A stretch of DNA of 64,000 nucleotides from Microbacterium sp. Nx66 (GTDB taxonomy: Bacteria > Actinomycetota > Actinomycetes > Actinomycetales > Microbacteriaceae): positions 3,358,871 through 3,422,870 of the forward strand of contig NZ_LR880474.1 of NCBI RefSeq assembly GCF_904066215.1, written 5' to 3'. Position numbers and translations under genes: made by a program. Numbering within the stretch: position 1 is the stretch's first letter; each line of letters begins with the position of its first letter. Below are positions 17,515-26,370 of this stretch, piece after piece. A model generated the notes under the pieces. The model was not told where the DNA came from. It ran no database searches and saw nothing but the letters and a program-made list of their open reading frames with translations.

Positions 17515-19098
17515 TCAGCCGGCGGGCGTGATCTCGGCGATGTCCATCTCCCACACGGAGTTGTAGACGGCGCCGGACACGCTGGAGGCGGAGGAGATGT
17601 TGCGACCGGGGACGATCAGCGGCACGAACGGGCCCTCGGCCTGCATGGCCTCGGCGAACTCCGTGAAGGCCTCGGTGCGCTGCTCGGCGTCGGTCGCGGC
17701 GGCCGCACCGGCGGCGATGCCCGCGATCTCCGGGTTCGCCTCGGCCGCCCAGCCGGCGCGGAGGCCGACCTTCAGACCGGGCGCGAAGGGCAGGAAGTTC
17801 GCGGAGTCGGCGTAGTCCGGACCCCAGAACCAGAGGCCGAAGCCCTCGGTGCCGTTGACGTACGCGTCGAGCTCGGTCGCGAACGGTGCAGGAGCGAGGT
17901 CGACGGCGATGCCGGCGTCCTCGAGCTGCGCCTGGATGCGCTCTGCGAGCGGCGTGAACTCCACGCCGCCGACCGGGTAGTCGTTCGGGAACTGGAGCTT
18001 GAGGGTCTGACCGGTGTAGCCGGCCTCCTCCAGCGCGGCCTTCGCCTTGTCGAGGTCCTGCTCCACGCCGCTGTCGAGGGCACCCTCGAACCCGGGCGGG
18101 ATGACGCCGGTCGCCTGCACGGCACCCGCGCCCGCGAGCTCGAGCAGCGCGTCGTAGTCGAGCGCGTAGCGGATGGCCTCCGCGATCTTCACGTTCGCGA
18201 GGTCACCGCCGGCCTCGCCCTGGTTGAGCAGCAGGAAGATGGTCTGACCGGAAGGGACCGAGTCGACGCTGATGTCGTCGCCGAGGCCCGCGACCTGGTC
18301 GCCGTTGAGGTCCATCGCGACCATCGAGTCGCCGCCCTTGAGGTTGGCGAGCTGGGTCGCGCTCTCCGAGACGTTGCGCACGACGACGCGGCTGTAGGCC
18401 GACTCCTCGTCGCCGTTGTACTCGTCGTTGCGGGTGAGGATGACCTGCGAGCTGAGGTCGAGCGTGTCCAGCACGAAGGGGCCGGATCCGGCGGACTCGC
18501 CGTCGAGGAAGCCCTGGGCGCTGTCGGAGCCGTCGGTGGTCCCGCCGTTCTCCATGACGACGTCGGCGTTGACGATGCCGAGCGCCGGGTTCGCGAGGAT
18601 CGCGGGGAGCTGCAGCAGCGGGGTCTCCGAGGTGAACCGGATGGTCTTGTCGTCGACCTCCTCGATCGTCAGGCCGCCGAGCAGGAAGTTGGGCTTGGCG
18701 TCTGCCATGCCCTGGATGCGCTGCAGCGAGAACACGACGTCCTTCGCCTCGATGGGCGAGCCGTCGGAGAACACGCGGTCGCCGTCGAGCGTGAAGGTGA
18801 ACTCGGTCGCCTCGTCGTTCTGCTCCCACGACGCCAGGCCAGGGACCGGAGTGGAGACGTCGGAGCCCTCGAAGTCGACGAGGGTCTCGTACAGCGCCTT
18901 CGCGATCATGTTGCCGGTCGGGTCGTAGGTGTGACCCGGGTCGGTCGTCTCGATCGAGAACGCGGTGTCGATGACGAGGGAGTCGGAGCCCTGGGACGAC
19001 TCGGAGTTGTTCGCCGAGTTCCCTCCCGAGCAACCTGCGAGCGCCAGGAGCGCGACGGCTCCGAGCGCGATGACCGGCGTGATACGGCGTGACGACAT
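17515..19098 (-). CDS. Peptide-binding lipoprotein of ABC importer (SBP_bac_5)
   Basis: The product has 527 residues. The lipobox LALAGC places the lipid on Cys23. The mature part is a family-5 extracellular solute-binding protein: LYETLVDFEG near the start, then FTFTLDGDRVFSDGSPIEAKDVVFSL. It captures peptides or related solutes for the four downstream genes. The ATG at 19098 is chosen because GGAGG stands five bases upstream; an in-frame ATG at 19125 would give an unlikely leader. It is divergent from the Lrp-type regulator with 151 bases between. Confidence 0.93.
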   Translation of the reverse strand: MSSRRITPVIALGAVALLALAGCSGGNSANNSESSQGSDSLVIDTAFSIETTDPGHTYDPTGNMIAKALYETLVDFEGSDVSTPVPGLASWEQNDEATEFTFTLDGDRVFSDGSPIEAKDVVFSLQRIQGMADAKPNFLLGGLTIEEVDDKTIRFTSETPLLQLPAILANPALGIVNADVVMENGGTTDGSDSAQGFLDGESAGSGPFVLDTLDLSSQVILTRNDEYNGDEESAYSRVVVRNVSESATQLANLKGGDSMVAMDLNGDQVAGLGDDISVDSVPSGQTIFLLLNQGEAGGDLANVKIAEAIRYALDYDALLELAGAGAVQATGVIPPGFEGALDSGVEQDLDKAKAALEEAGYTGQTLKLQFPNDYPVGGVEFTPLAERIQAQLEDAGIAVDLAPAPFATELDAYVNGTEGFGLWFWGPDYADSANFLPFAPGLKVGLRAGWAAEANPEIAGIAAGAAAATDAEQRTEAFTEFAEAMQAEGPFVPLIVPGRNISSASSVSGAVYNSVWEMDIAEITPAG

Positions 19099-19167
19099 CA
19101 GGGCCTCCAAGGGCGAGGAGTACATTCGGGTCCGGTCGCCACCGATGTGGACGACCGGGGATCAGAT

Positions 19168-19182
19168 TCGCATCATATGCGA
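19168..19182. promoter_or_regulatory. Palindromic operator between binding-protein gene and Lrp-type regulator
   Basis: TCGCAT-CAT-ATGCGA is a perfect 6-bp inverted repeat with a 3-base spacer, the size of an Lrp/AsnC half-turn site. It lies in the shared 151-bp promoter region. An 11-bp direct repeat, TGTCCAGCAAG, also occurs at 19188 and at 19251, the latter overlapping the regulator start. Binding by the adjacent regulator is inference. Confidence 0.5.
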
Positions 19183-19249
19183 CGATGTGTCCAGCAAGTG
19201 CGCGTCACACAGGCACGCATTGTCGAGAACCTCGGATGTGAGGAGCAAT

Positions 19250-19837
19250 ATGTCCAGCAAGGACGCGGATCCGTCGAAGCAATCTGGACGAAGTGCCGCC
19301 CCTTTGGATGAGACGGCGTACAGAATCCTCGATGTGCTGCGCGATAACGGTCGCGTCTCGATCGCCGCGCTGGCCGAGAAGGTCGGCATCTCGCGGGCCA
19401 GCGCCTACACGCGGGTCGAGTCGCTCGTGCACGACGGCGTCATCACCGGATTCAGCGCGCGCGTGGATCAGGCGAAGGCCGGGCTGTCGATCGGGGCGCT
19501 CGTCTTCGTCACGGTGATGCCGCAGGCCTGGGCCTCGTTCCGGGAGCGCATCATCGAGATGCCGGACGTGGAGTGGTGCGCGATCACGACCGGGGAGCAC
19601 GACGCGATGCTGCTCATCCGCGCCGTCGACGTGAGCGGCGTGCACGAGTTCTCGACGGGGGTCATCGCGCAGCTTCCGGAGGTGCGGACCGTGGTCAGCG
19701 TCGTCGTGCTCGACGAAGTGATCCGGCGGCCCTACCTGCTGCCCGGCGACCTGCCGGAGCGGCAGACCGAGGTCCCGCTGGGGATGACCCGGTGGACGCC
19801 GGCCTCCCCCGGTCGGGACGCACTCCCGCCGCGCTGA
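19250..19837 (+). CDS. Lrp/AsnC-family transcriptional regulator
   Basis: The product has 195 residues. The helix-turn-helix near 20-65 reads RILDVLRDNGRVSIAALAEKVG and then ISRASAYTRVESL, followed by the G-I-I-like turn DGVITGFSARVD. An RAM/AsnC ligand-binding domain follows (ITTGEHDAMLLIRAVD). Such proteins sense amino acids or peptides and control transport and catabolism. It is divergent from the peptide importer, so it probably regulates that operon and itself. The start is ATG 19250 after AGGAG. Confidence 0.9.
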   Translation: MSSKDADPSKQSGRSAAPLDETAYRILDVLRDNGRVSIAALAEKVGISRASAYTRVESLVHDGVITGFSARVDQAKAGLSIGALVFVTVMPQAWASFRERIIEMPDVEWCAITTGEHDAMLLIRAVDVSGVHEFSTGVIAQLPEVRTVVSVVVLDEVIRRPYLLPGDLPERQTEVPLGMTRWTPASPGRDALPPR

Positions 19838-19839
19838 GG

Positions 19840-20199
19840 TCAGGCGGCGGGGATCTCCTCGACGACGCTCAGCTGCGGAAGGCCGTGCATCTCGTAGTGC
19901 TCGACCAGACGGATGCGGCCGTCGTCGGTGAGCTCCAGCTCGCTCTCGCCGTCCCCGGTGACGACGGTGCCGTCGGCCTTGAGCACGTGGACGAACGAGA
20001 CCCAGATCGTGTCGCCGGTACGCGTGCCCACGAACTTCCCGAAGGTGACCGTGTCGCCCTCGTAGCCGCCCCAGATCGCGCCGTCGCGTTCGAAGTACTC
20101 GAAGACGCTGGGGGCGTCGGGATCGACGGCGGAGGTCGTGGACGAGACCATGCGGAAGCGTCGGCCGTCGAGGGAAGGGAGGGTCGCGGTGGCAGTCAC
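19840..20199 (-). CDS. Conserved-looking hypothetical protein, beta-rich
   Basis: The product has 119 residues and looks like an all-beta barrel of about eight strands (GRRFRMVSSTTS, IWGGYEGDTVTFGKFVG, DTIWVSFVHVL). No signal peptide or catalytic motif is seen. It resembles the small barrel proteins sometimes automatically labelled N-acetylglutamate synthase in actinobacteria, a label I cannot support. It ends two bases from the convergent regulator gene. Confidence 0.7.
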   Translation of the reverse strand: MTATATLPSLDGRRFRMVSSTTSAVDPDAPSVFEYFERDGAIWGGYEGDTVTFGKFVGTRTGDTIWVSFVHVLKADGTVVTGDGESELELTDDGRIRLVEHYEMHGLPQLSVVEEIPAA

Positions 20200-20264
20200 C
20201 CCTCGATTATGAGGGATCCACGGCCGCGGCTCGCGTCGTCGGACACGGCCGGTACCGTGGTCGC

Positions 20265-21170
20265 ATGGAGTGGATCGCAGACCCCGGCGTCGGCGCGTGG
20301 CTGCGCGAGACCCTCGACGACGGTCTGGGCAGCATGCACGCGGTCGTCCCCCGCGGCTTCCCCGCGTACGCCCGGGTCTTCCATCCCGCCACCGTGCGGG
20401 AGAGTCCCACGGCAGCGGATTCCGAGGTACGCGTCAGCTGGGCGCAGACCGCCGCCGCCTTCGGCACGACGATGCACGCGGAGGCGCAGTGGCACCGGAT
20501 CGTGCGGACTCCCGTCGACGCCGATTGGCGGACCCGCATCGCTCCGGACGGCCGCGAGTTCACGGCGCCGCTCGAGGGTGCGCTCGACAGCGACCTCGTG
20601 TCGATCCTGGCCGGGCACCTCGCCGCCCACACCACGACCCCGGACGACGGGGTCGTCGCGCTCTGGGACGGGTTCGGCGCCCTCGTCGGGTTCTTCGGCG
20701 ACGGCCCGTCCCGCGCGTTCCTCACGTTCAGCGACGACCCGAACCATCAGGCGATGCTCGACCGGAGCATCCACGACCCGTTCAACAACGTCTTCCGGAA
20801 GCCCACCTGGCAGGACGGCATCCTCTCGCGGGAGATCTCCGAAGGGCCGCGGCTGCAGCTCCCCGGGCGCGACTACGTGCTGTTCTCCGGCGGCGCCAGG
20901 GACTTCATCGATCCGGCCTGGGTGCTCGGCGTGCCGTGGCGCGACCGGGTGGGCGAGGAGCACGGCTTCCCGCCCTCCGCGCAGAGCCCGAACATCCTGT
21001 GGCCGAAGGATCGCACGTGGGTGATGGTCTCGGAGATCGACTACGACTCCACGATCGTCGCGGGCTCGCCCGACCTCGTCCGCGCGATCTGCACGGACGA
21101 ACGTCTGGAGGCGAAGGCGCTTCGCGAGGGCGCCGACCTCACCTGGGACGCCGACGAGGTCAACCGATGA
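20265..21170 (+). CDS. Hypothetical protein, actinobacterial type
   Basis: The product has 301 residues, is rich in Trp and acidic residues, has no signal or membrane helix, and is probably cytoplasmic. I recognise no motif. Codon use is like that of its neighbours, and the start ATG at 20265 begins MEWIADPGVGAWLRET. Its stop overlaps the next start (ATGA), so the two genes are translationally coupled and perhaps work together. Confidence 0.8.
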   Translation: MEWIADPGVGAWLRETLDDGLGSMHAVVPRGFPAYARVFHPATVRESPTAADSEVRVSWAQTAAAFGTTMHAEAQWHRIVRTPVDADWRTRIAPDGREFTAPLEGALDSDLVSILAGHLAAHTTTPDDGVVALWDGFGALVGFFGDGPSRAFLTFSDDPNHQAMLDRSIHDPFNNVFRKPTWQDGILSREISEGPRLQLPGRDYVLFSGGARDFIDPAWVLGVPWRDRVGEEHGFPPSAQSPNILWPKDRTWVMVSEIDYDSTIVAGSPDLVRAICTDERLEAKALREGADLTWDADEVNR

Positions 21171-22255
21171 CGTCTCCGCAGGCGTCGGCGTCGTTCGACG
21201 CGCGTCCCCTCACCGATCCGGTCGACCCGGCCGCCGTCCGCGCCTTCACGGCGGAGCTCCGGTCCCGGCGGACGACCGGCATGGCGGTGTCGTCGATCAT
21301 CGCCGTCGTAGCCGTGGCGATCGCCGGAGTCGTGCTGCTCCCGATCCTCGCCTCCGTGGTGGTGGCGCTGGCAGCGGGCAGTGGGTCCCCCGCCTCCGCG
21401 GCGATCCCGCTCGTCCTCCTGCTCCTGGTGGCGGCGGGAGTGGGTGTGCTCGTCTGGATGGGCGTCCGCAACGCGCGCACCGCTCGGTACCGCCTGCACC
21501 GGTTCGCCCAGGCCAACGGCATGACGTACGAGCCCCGCGTGGACGATCCGCCGCTCCCCGGAATGATCTTCCACCTCGGCCGTTCGCGCCTGGCCACCGA
21601 CCTCGTCCGCGGAACCCACCCGCGGTTCGTGGAGTTCGGCAACTACCAGTACACGGTGCAGTCCGGGAAGAACTCGACGACGTATCGCTGGGGCTACGTC
21701 GCCGTGAAGCTGGATGTGCCCCTGCCGAACATCGTGCTCGACGCGAAGGGCAACAACGGCTTCGGCTCCAACCTGCCGGCATCGTTCCAGCGGGCGCAGC
21801 GTCTGTCGCTCGAGGGCGACTTCGATCAGCACTTCACCCTGTACTGCCCCGACGGCTACGAGCAGGACGCGCTCTACCTCTTCACGCCCGACATCATGGC
21901 GCGCTTCATCGACAACGCCGCGCAGCTCGACGTCGAGATCGTCGACGACTGGCTGTTCCTCTACACGCCCCGCCGGGCCTCCACACTCGATCCGGCGACG
22001 TGGGCCTGGCTGTTCGGAACGGTGGGCGCGTTGCTGACCAAGCTCGACCAGTGGGCGCGGTGGCGCGACGACCGCCTGGCTGCCGCGGCGACGCCCGGGG
22101 GCCACGCGCTCCCGTTCGCTCCGCCGGCGGGGATGATCACCCCACCGCCGGGGGTCGCGCCGCAGGGTCGGCGCCTCAAGCGCACGGGCACGTGGGTGCC
22201 GATCCTCGTGGTGATCGGCTTCGCGGTCTTCTGGATGCTCAGCCGCTGGAACTGA
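21167..22255 (+). CDS. Membrane protein of unknown function
   Basis: The product has 362 residues. Two hydrophobic helices lie near 39-71 and 78-100, and a third at the C-terminus (~341-360). Between them is a soluble domain with FAQANGMTYEPR and a beta-rich core (VEFGNYQYTVQSGKNSTTYRWGY in parts), ending in a Pro-rich segment. This layout is seen in actinobacterial membrane proteins of unknown role. It is coupled to the upstream gene by a 4-base overlap. Confidence 0.8.
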   Translation: MTSPQASASFDARPLTDPVDPAAVRAFTAELRSRRTTGMAVSSIIAVVAVAIAGVVLLPILASVVVALAAGSGSPASAAIPLVLLLLVAAGVGVLVWMGVRNARTARYRLHRFAQANGMTYEPRVDDPPLPGMIFHLGRSRLATDLVRGTHPRFVEFGNYQYTVQSGKNSTTYRWGYVAVKLDVPLPNIVLDAKGNNGFGSNLPASFQRAQRLSLEGDFDQHFTLYCPDGYEQDALYLFTPDIMARFIDNAAQLDVEIVDDWLFLYTPRRASTLDPATWAWLFGTVGALLTKLDQWARWRDDRLAAAATPGGHALPFAPPAGMITPPPGVAPQGRRLKRTGTWVPILVVIGFAVFWMLSRWN

Positions 22256-22271
22256 CGACGAGTCCGATGTG

Positions 22272-22308
22272 GGGGTGGGTGTCGTTCTGGGGAACCGACG
22301 CCCACCCC
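22272..22308. terminator. Terminator between membrane-protein gene and glycosyltransferase gene
   Basis: A 13-bp stem (GGGGTGGGTGTCG with CGACGCCCACCCC, one G-T pair) encloses an 11-base loop. It lies 16 bases after the stop codon of the plus-strand gene, between convergent genes. Confidence 0.55.
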
Positions 22309-22478
22309 ATCCCCCCTCGGGATCGAAAGGAATTCGACGTTCCCTCCGCATTGACGGTTCGACCGTCCCGCCCGTGGTCAGCTGGGACTGACGCTGCGTG
22401 GCGATACCCGGATGGTATACCGGCGGACGTTGCACCCGGTTGCGTTCATGCGCGGGAATGCACTTTCCCGCGCGGCGG

Positions 22479-23789
22479 TCAGCGGTGCATCGAGCTGTCA
22501 GCTTCGGCCCGAGTGGCCTCCCCCGCCAGGACCGCGTCCAGCGTCTGCCAGGCGTCCGCAGCGCGCATCGCCTCTCCGACCTGCCGTGCGCGGTCGCGGA
22601 ACGTCGGCTCGACGAGCACCCGGTGCACGGCCGCGGCGACCTGTCCCGGCTTCGGCGCATTCGTCCGCAGGTTGACGCCGACGCCGGTCCACCCGACTCG
22701 GGCGGAGACCTCGACCTTGTCCTCCGTCTGACCCGCGACCACCAGCGGGACACCCTGGGCCAGGGCCTGCTGCACCCCGCCGAAGCCGCCGTTGGTGACG
22801 AACACGTCGATCTCCGGCAGCAGCCGGTCGTAGGGCAAGTACTCGGCGACCCGGACGTTCGCCGGCAGCTCCGCACGGAGCGCGTCGACAGGACGGCCGC
22901 CGGTGGATACCACCACGAGGGCGTCGGTCGCGGCGAGCCCGGCGATCGTGGGAAGCACGAGCTGACCGAAGTCCGCGTTGGCGATGGTGCCCTGACTGAC
23001 GTGGATCACGGGCCGCCGACCGTCCAGGTCGGACCACCAGTCCGGCAGCGGTGCCGTCGACGGCGCGGCCGGAAGGGGCCCGGCGAAATGCACGGACGCC
23101 GGGAGGTCAGAGCGCGGGTACTCGAACGCGGAAACGGAGAACTGCACGTACGCGTCGGCGCGGCCCGCCCAGTCCAGCACGAATCCGCCGAGATCGCGGC
23201 CGACGGCCTCGCGCGCCATGGCATCGGCCTCCTTCTGCACGCCCCCGAAGATCACGCGCTCCGCCACCAGACGTAGGAAGGCGTTGCGCACGCGTCCGAA
23301 CAGCCCGGACATCGGCGTGACTCCGAGCCCGAACGGGGCTGTGTCGACGCTGCGAGCGCCGAGCGGGAAGATCCCGAGGACCACGACCGGGGGCCGCTCG
23401 GCCTTCGGCAACCGCTGCAGCAGCGCCGCACCGACGAACAGCGGTTCGGTGAGGACCGCGTCGATGCGATTCCGCGCCAGCTCGACGCGCACGGCCTCGT
23501 GCTGAGCCCGACCCGGGCGGATGAAGAGGGTGCTCATATCGAAACGGAGCGCGGCCGCCCCGGTGAGACCTTCGCGCTCGGGGAACGCGCCGTTCGCGTC
23601 GTCGAGATCGACGTCGGCCTCCGCGGGCAGCGGGCGGAACCGGGCACCGGCCGCTGTCACCCGCTCCTCGTATCGGCTGCTCGTGAGGAAGAGGACCTCG
23701 TGCCCGCCCGCGACCAGGTGCCTGGCGACCTGCAGCAGCGGGAGCACGTGCCCGTGAGCGGGAGTGCAGGTGAGGAGGTAACGGGACAT
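22479..23789 (-). CDS. Glycosyltransferase, UGT/MGT (macrolide glycosyltransferase-like) family
   Basis: The product has 436 residues. The GT-B N-terminal domain starts MSRYLLTCTPAHGHVLPLLQV with the acceptor-site His13. The C-terminal domain has the nucleotide-sugar site HVSQGTIANADFGQLVLPTI and VFVTNGGFGGVQQALAQGVPLV. Such enzymes attach sugars to macrolides, flavonoids or sterols; some inactivate antibiotics. The acceptor cannot be told here. It is divergent from a TetR regulator with 63 bases between, a layout typical of a drug-responsive pair. Confidence 0.9.
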   Translation of the reverse strand: MSRYLLTCTPAHGHVLPLLQVARHLVAGGHEVLFLTSSRYEERVTAAGARFRPLPAEADVDLDDANGAFPEREGLTGAAALRFDMSTLFIRPGRAQHEAVRVELARNRIDAVLTEPLFVGAALLQRLPKAERPPVVVLGIFPLGARSVDTAPFGLGVTPMSGLFGRVRNAFLRLVAERVIFGGVQKEADAMAREAVGRDLGGFVLDWAGRADAYVQFSVSAFEYPRSDLPASVHFAGPLPAAPSTAPLPDWWSDLDGRRPVIHVSQGTIANADFGQLVLPTIAGLAATDALVVVSTGGRPVDALRAELPANVRVAEYLPYDRLLPEIDVFVTNGGFGGVQQALAQGVPLVVAGQTEDKVEVSARVGWTGVGVNLRTNAPKPGQVAAAVHRVLVEPTFRDRARQVGEAMRAADAWQTLDAVLAGEATRAEADSSMHR

Positions 23790-23852
23790 GGCGGCTCTCT
23801 CGATAGGGTTGGTTGTACCGTTGAAGTATTCATCACCCTTTGAGGAAAGTCA

Positions 23853-24491
23853 ATGACGTCGAGTGCACGCCCCTACCGCTCCGCCCTGCGGACCCGCCAG
23901 GCCGAGGAGACCCGTGCGCGCATCGTCGCGGCGGCCGCCCGCCTGTTCGCCGCGCAGGGATACCAGGCGACGACGATCTCCGCGATCGCCAGGGAGGCCG
24001 GGGTGTCCGCGGAGACGGTGAAGACCACGGCGGCGAAGGCGGAACTGCTCATCGCCGCCTTCGAGGTCACCTTCTCCGGCTCGGAAGCCGCCGAGACCCT
24101 CGCCGACACCGAGGCCGGTTCGGGACTGACGGCCCTGCCCGACGACGTCTTCCTGGACGCCGTCATCACGCAGATCGGCGCCGCGAACGAGCGCGGGCAT
24201 GCCCTCTGGACGGTCCTCCTGGGCGCGGCGCTCTCCGACCCGGTCGTCGATGCCGCCCTGCAGCGCATCCTCGCGAACCGGGCGGCGGACTACCGGGGGT
24301 TCGCGGCGGAACTGCAGCGCCGGGGCATCGTCGACTCGGACCACGACGGCGACGCCCTCGCCGACGTGCTGTCGTTCTTGCTCTCACCGGAGAGCCACCA
24401 GCAGCTCGTCGTGCAGTCCGGCTGGTCGCCGGACCGCTACCGCTCCTGGCTGCGGAGTGCTGTGCTCGCCGCGGCCTCTCCGTCGGCGTGA
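23853..24491 (+). CDS. TetR-family regulator next to glycosyltransferase
   Basis: The product has 212 residues. The N-terminal TetR domain reads ETRARIVAAAARLFAAQGYQ and then TTISAIAREAGVSAETVKTT, a full helix-turn-helix. The C-terminal ligand domain is Ala/Leu-rich. It is divergent from the glycosyltransferase, so it likely represses that gene and itself. The shared 63-bp gap has an A/T-rich centre (GTTGAAGTATTCATC) that may be the operator; symmetry is weak. Confidence 0.88.
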   Translation: MTSSARPYRSALRTRQAEETRARIVAAAARLFAAQGYQATTISAIAREAGVSAETVKTTAAKAELLIAAFEVTFSGSEAAETLADTEAGSGLTALPDDVFLDAVITQIGAANERGHALWTVLLGAALSDPVVDAALQRILANRAADYRGFAAELQRRGIVDSDHDGDALADVLSFLLSPESHQQLVVQSGWSPDRYRSWLRSAVLAAASPSA

Positions 24492-24552
24492 CGACGAGGT
24501 CGGCGAGGACATTCGTTGACCGAATCGTCAGCCAACGCGTAACGTGCTACTC

Positions 24553-24981
24553 ATGCGCATCAGGACACCGACCGCCAAGGTCGGGTATCTGCTCGTCGTC
24601 ATCGTCGGGATCATGCTCACCGTCGTACCGCTCACGGTCCTCAGGTTCGAACTCGGATTCGTGTGGGCCACCGTGGTTATCGTGGCGGCCGTCGTCGTGG
24701 CGGCACGAACGTTCCGTAGCCCCGGAGAGTCGGACGCCCCACGCCCCTGGTGGAAGATGACCAGCACACGAGGGAGCGGAATCCTCCTCAGCGCAATGTT
24801 CTTGATCCAAGGGATCATGGCCTCCTTCGGAGCATTCGCTTCACCGAGTCCGATGCTGGCCGTGATCGGTGGCCTGGTGGCGCTCGCAGTGGCAGCTCTC
24901 TACCTGAACTCCGCAGTCCGGGTCCAGAGCACTCGGGTGCCGTCGCTGCCAGAGAGCTCCAGGCCGAAGCTCTCCCCCTGA
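24553..24981 (+). CDS. Small membrane protein, three to four helices, unknown
   Basis: The product has 142 residues, with hydrophobic segments near 10-28, 36-54, 78-97 and 103-120. No motif is recognised. The ATG at 24553 is preferred over a GTG at 24544, but neither has a clear Shine-Dalgarno sequence. Its codon use is somewhat less GC-rich than that of the neighbours, which may mark recent acquisition. Confidence 0.65.
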   Translation: MRIRTPTAKVGYLLVVIVGIMLTVVPLTVLRFELGFVWATVVIVAAVVVAARTFRSPGESDAPRPWWKMTSTRGSGILLSAMFLIQGIMASFGAFASPSPMLAVIGGLVALAVAALYLNSAVRVQSTRVPSLPESSRPKLSP

Positions 24982-25012
24982 CAGGTGCTCGACGGGGCCG
25001 GCTGAGCGCCGG

Positions 25013-25417
25013 TCAGAGCAGCTCGGCCACGAGGGTCTCGATGCGGCCGCGGATATCGTCGCGGATCGGCCGGACGGCATCGATTCCCTGACCGGCGGGG
25101 TCATCGAGCACCCAGTCCTCATAGCGCGTGCCGGGGAAGAACGGGCACGCGTCACCGCAGCCCATCGTGATCACGACGTCCGACGCCTGCACGGCCTCGG
25201 TCGTGAGCACCTTCGGCTGCTCGGCCGTGATGTCGATGCCGAGCTCCCCCATCGCCGCCACCGCGACGGGGTTGATCTCGGCAGCGGGCATCGACCCGGC
25301 GGAGCGCACCTCGATGCGGTCGCCGGCGAGGTGCCGGAGGAAGCCGGCGGCCATCTGCGAGCGCCCCGCGTTGTGGACGCAGACGAAGAGGACGGAGGGT
25401 CGGTGCGGTGCGTTCAC
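25013..25417 (-). CDS. arsC: Arsenate reductase, mycothiol-dependent (LMW-PTPase fold)
   Basis: The product has 134 residues. The phosphatase loop CVHNAGRS (Cys13, Arg19) binds arsenate. A second motif, GCGDACPFFPG, with Cys87 and Cys91, and the RYEDW block are typical of the actinobacterial ArsC that uses mycothiol and mycoredoxin to turn arsenate into arsenite. No arsenite pump or ArsR lies next to it, so it stands alone here. The 59-bp palindrome lies just upstream of its start. Confidence 0.88.
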   Translation of the reverse strand: MNAPHRPSVLFVCVHNAGRSQMAAGFLRHLAGDRIEVRSAGSMPAAEINPVAVAAMGELGIDITAEQPKVLTTEAVQASDVVITMGCGDACPFFPGTRYEDWVLDDPAGQGIDAVRPIRDDIRGRIETLVAELL

Positions 25418-25437
25418 GATGGGGCCAGCGTATCCCG

Positions 25438-25496
25438 TTCGAGTCGCTTGATTGGCTGCATCTCCGGCCGAAATGGGACCAATCGGGCGATTCGAA
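25438..25496. repeat. 59-bp quasi-palindromic repeat, copy 1
   Basis: It begins TTCGAGTCGC and ends GCGATTCGAA; most positions pair across the whole element (GATTGG with CCAATC further in). It shares 50 of 59 bases with copy 2 at 28493, including an identical block GGCCGAAATGG and ACCAATCGGGCGATTCGAA. It sits two bases after the stop of the lipoprotein gene and upstream of arsC. It could terminate transcription, but the sharing of sequence points to a mobile REP- or MITE-like element. Confidence 0.8.
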
Positions 25497-25498
25497 AG

Positions 25499-26244
25499 TC
25501 AGTACCCGTGCTCCACGGCGAAGTCGCGCAGGACGCCGTCGGTGCCGCCGCCGAGGAAGGTCGAGGTCTGCAGGGTCACCGTGTCGGTGAAGCCGTCGGG
25601 GCCCGGCACCGTGATCTCCAGCGGATACGTACCGCCGAACGCGGGGATCCGCGGCACCTCATCGCCATCCGCGAGAGCCCGGGCCGCGAGGAACGCCGCG
25701 CTGACGTCCACCCTGTGGATGCGGTACACCGTGTCGGCCGGGAGCAGCTCGACGCCGCTCGCGTCCAGCCCGAAGTCGTCCTCGGAGGTCACGATGGCGT
25801 AAGCGTCCGCCCCCCGTTCGCCGGTCCGTCGGAGCTCGACCGTGCGGTGTGCTCGGCGCCCGCCATCTCGTAGGTGACCGTCGCGGTGCCGGTCTCCCCG
25901 TCCTCTGCCGCCGTCACGTCGTCGACGGAGAGGATCTTCGGCCGGTCCTCGATCTGCGTGTAGACGCCACTCGGCGTGAGCAGCAACGCCAACGGCTGCT
26001 CGAGATCCATGGCGGGGTGGAGCTCGTCGGCTGCGCCCTTCTCGTCTCCCGCGGCGAGGAGAGCGAAGATGAGTTCCGTGGAGGACCGCACGCCGTCCAC
26101 CGCCGAGAAGTGGTCGACGTCGGTGGACGAGGGCGTCGGGGACGGTGGGGCGACGGGCGTGCAACCCCCCACTGCCAGGGCCAGAACCACGGCCGGGGCC
26201 AGGACGATCGGCAGGCGTCTCCTCGGAGATCGGGACGAGCTCAT
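25499..26244 (-). pseudogene. Lipoprotein gene with an apparent frameshift
   Basis: Reading from the ATG at 26244 gives a lipoprotein (lipobox AVGGC, lipidated Cys28) and a domain of ~110 residues. The frame then stops after 25800 (end PANGGRTLTPS). A second frame carries on with GADAYAIVTSEDDFGLDASG and ends at 25499, completing a ~245-residue protein. The two frames meet at a run of six G (plus-strand C, 25810-25815); one more G would join them. It is either a real decayed gene, a slippage-controlled one, or a sequencing error. Function unknown. Confidence 0.7.
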
Positions 26245-26370
26245 GTGCACCTCGGATCGGACTCGGCGTCGTGGCCGGCCTGCCGCGGCACGGCTCCCGA
26301 GCCTGCGGAAGGGCATCGGCGTTGATCAACACCGCGCCATCGCTCCCCTACGAACCGCAGGCATGGCGTC

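Noticed and set aside
22400..22440. Small inverted repeat ATACC-N5-GGTAT
   Set aside because: Five-base arms in an intergenic gap; too short to separate from chance without conservation data.
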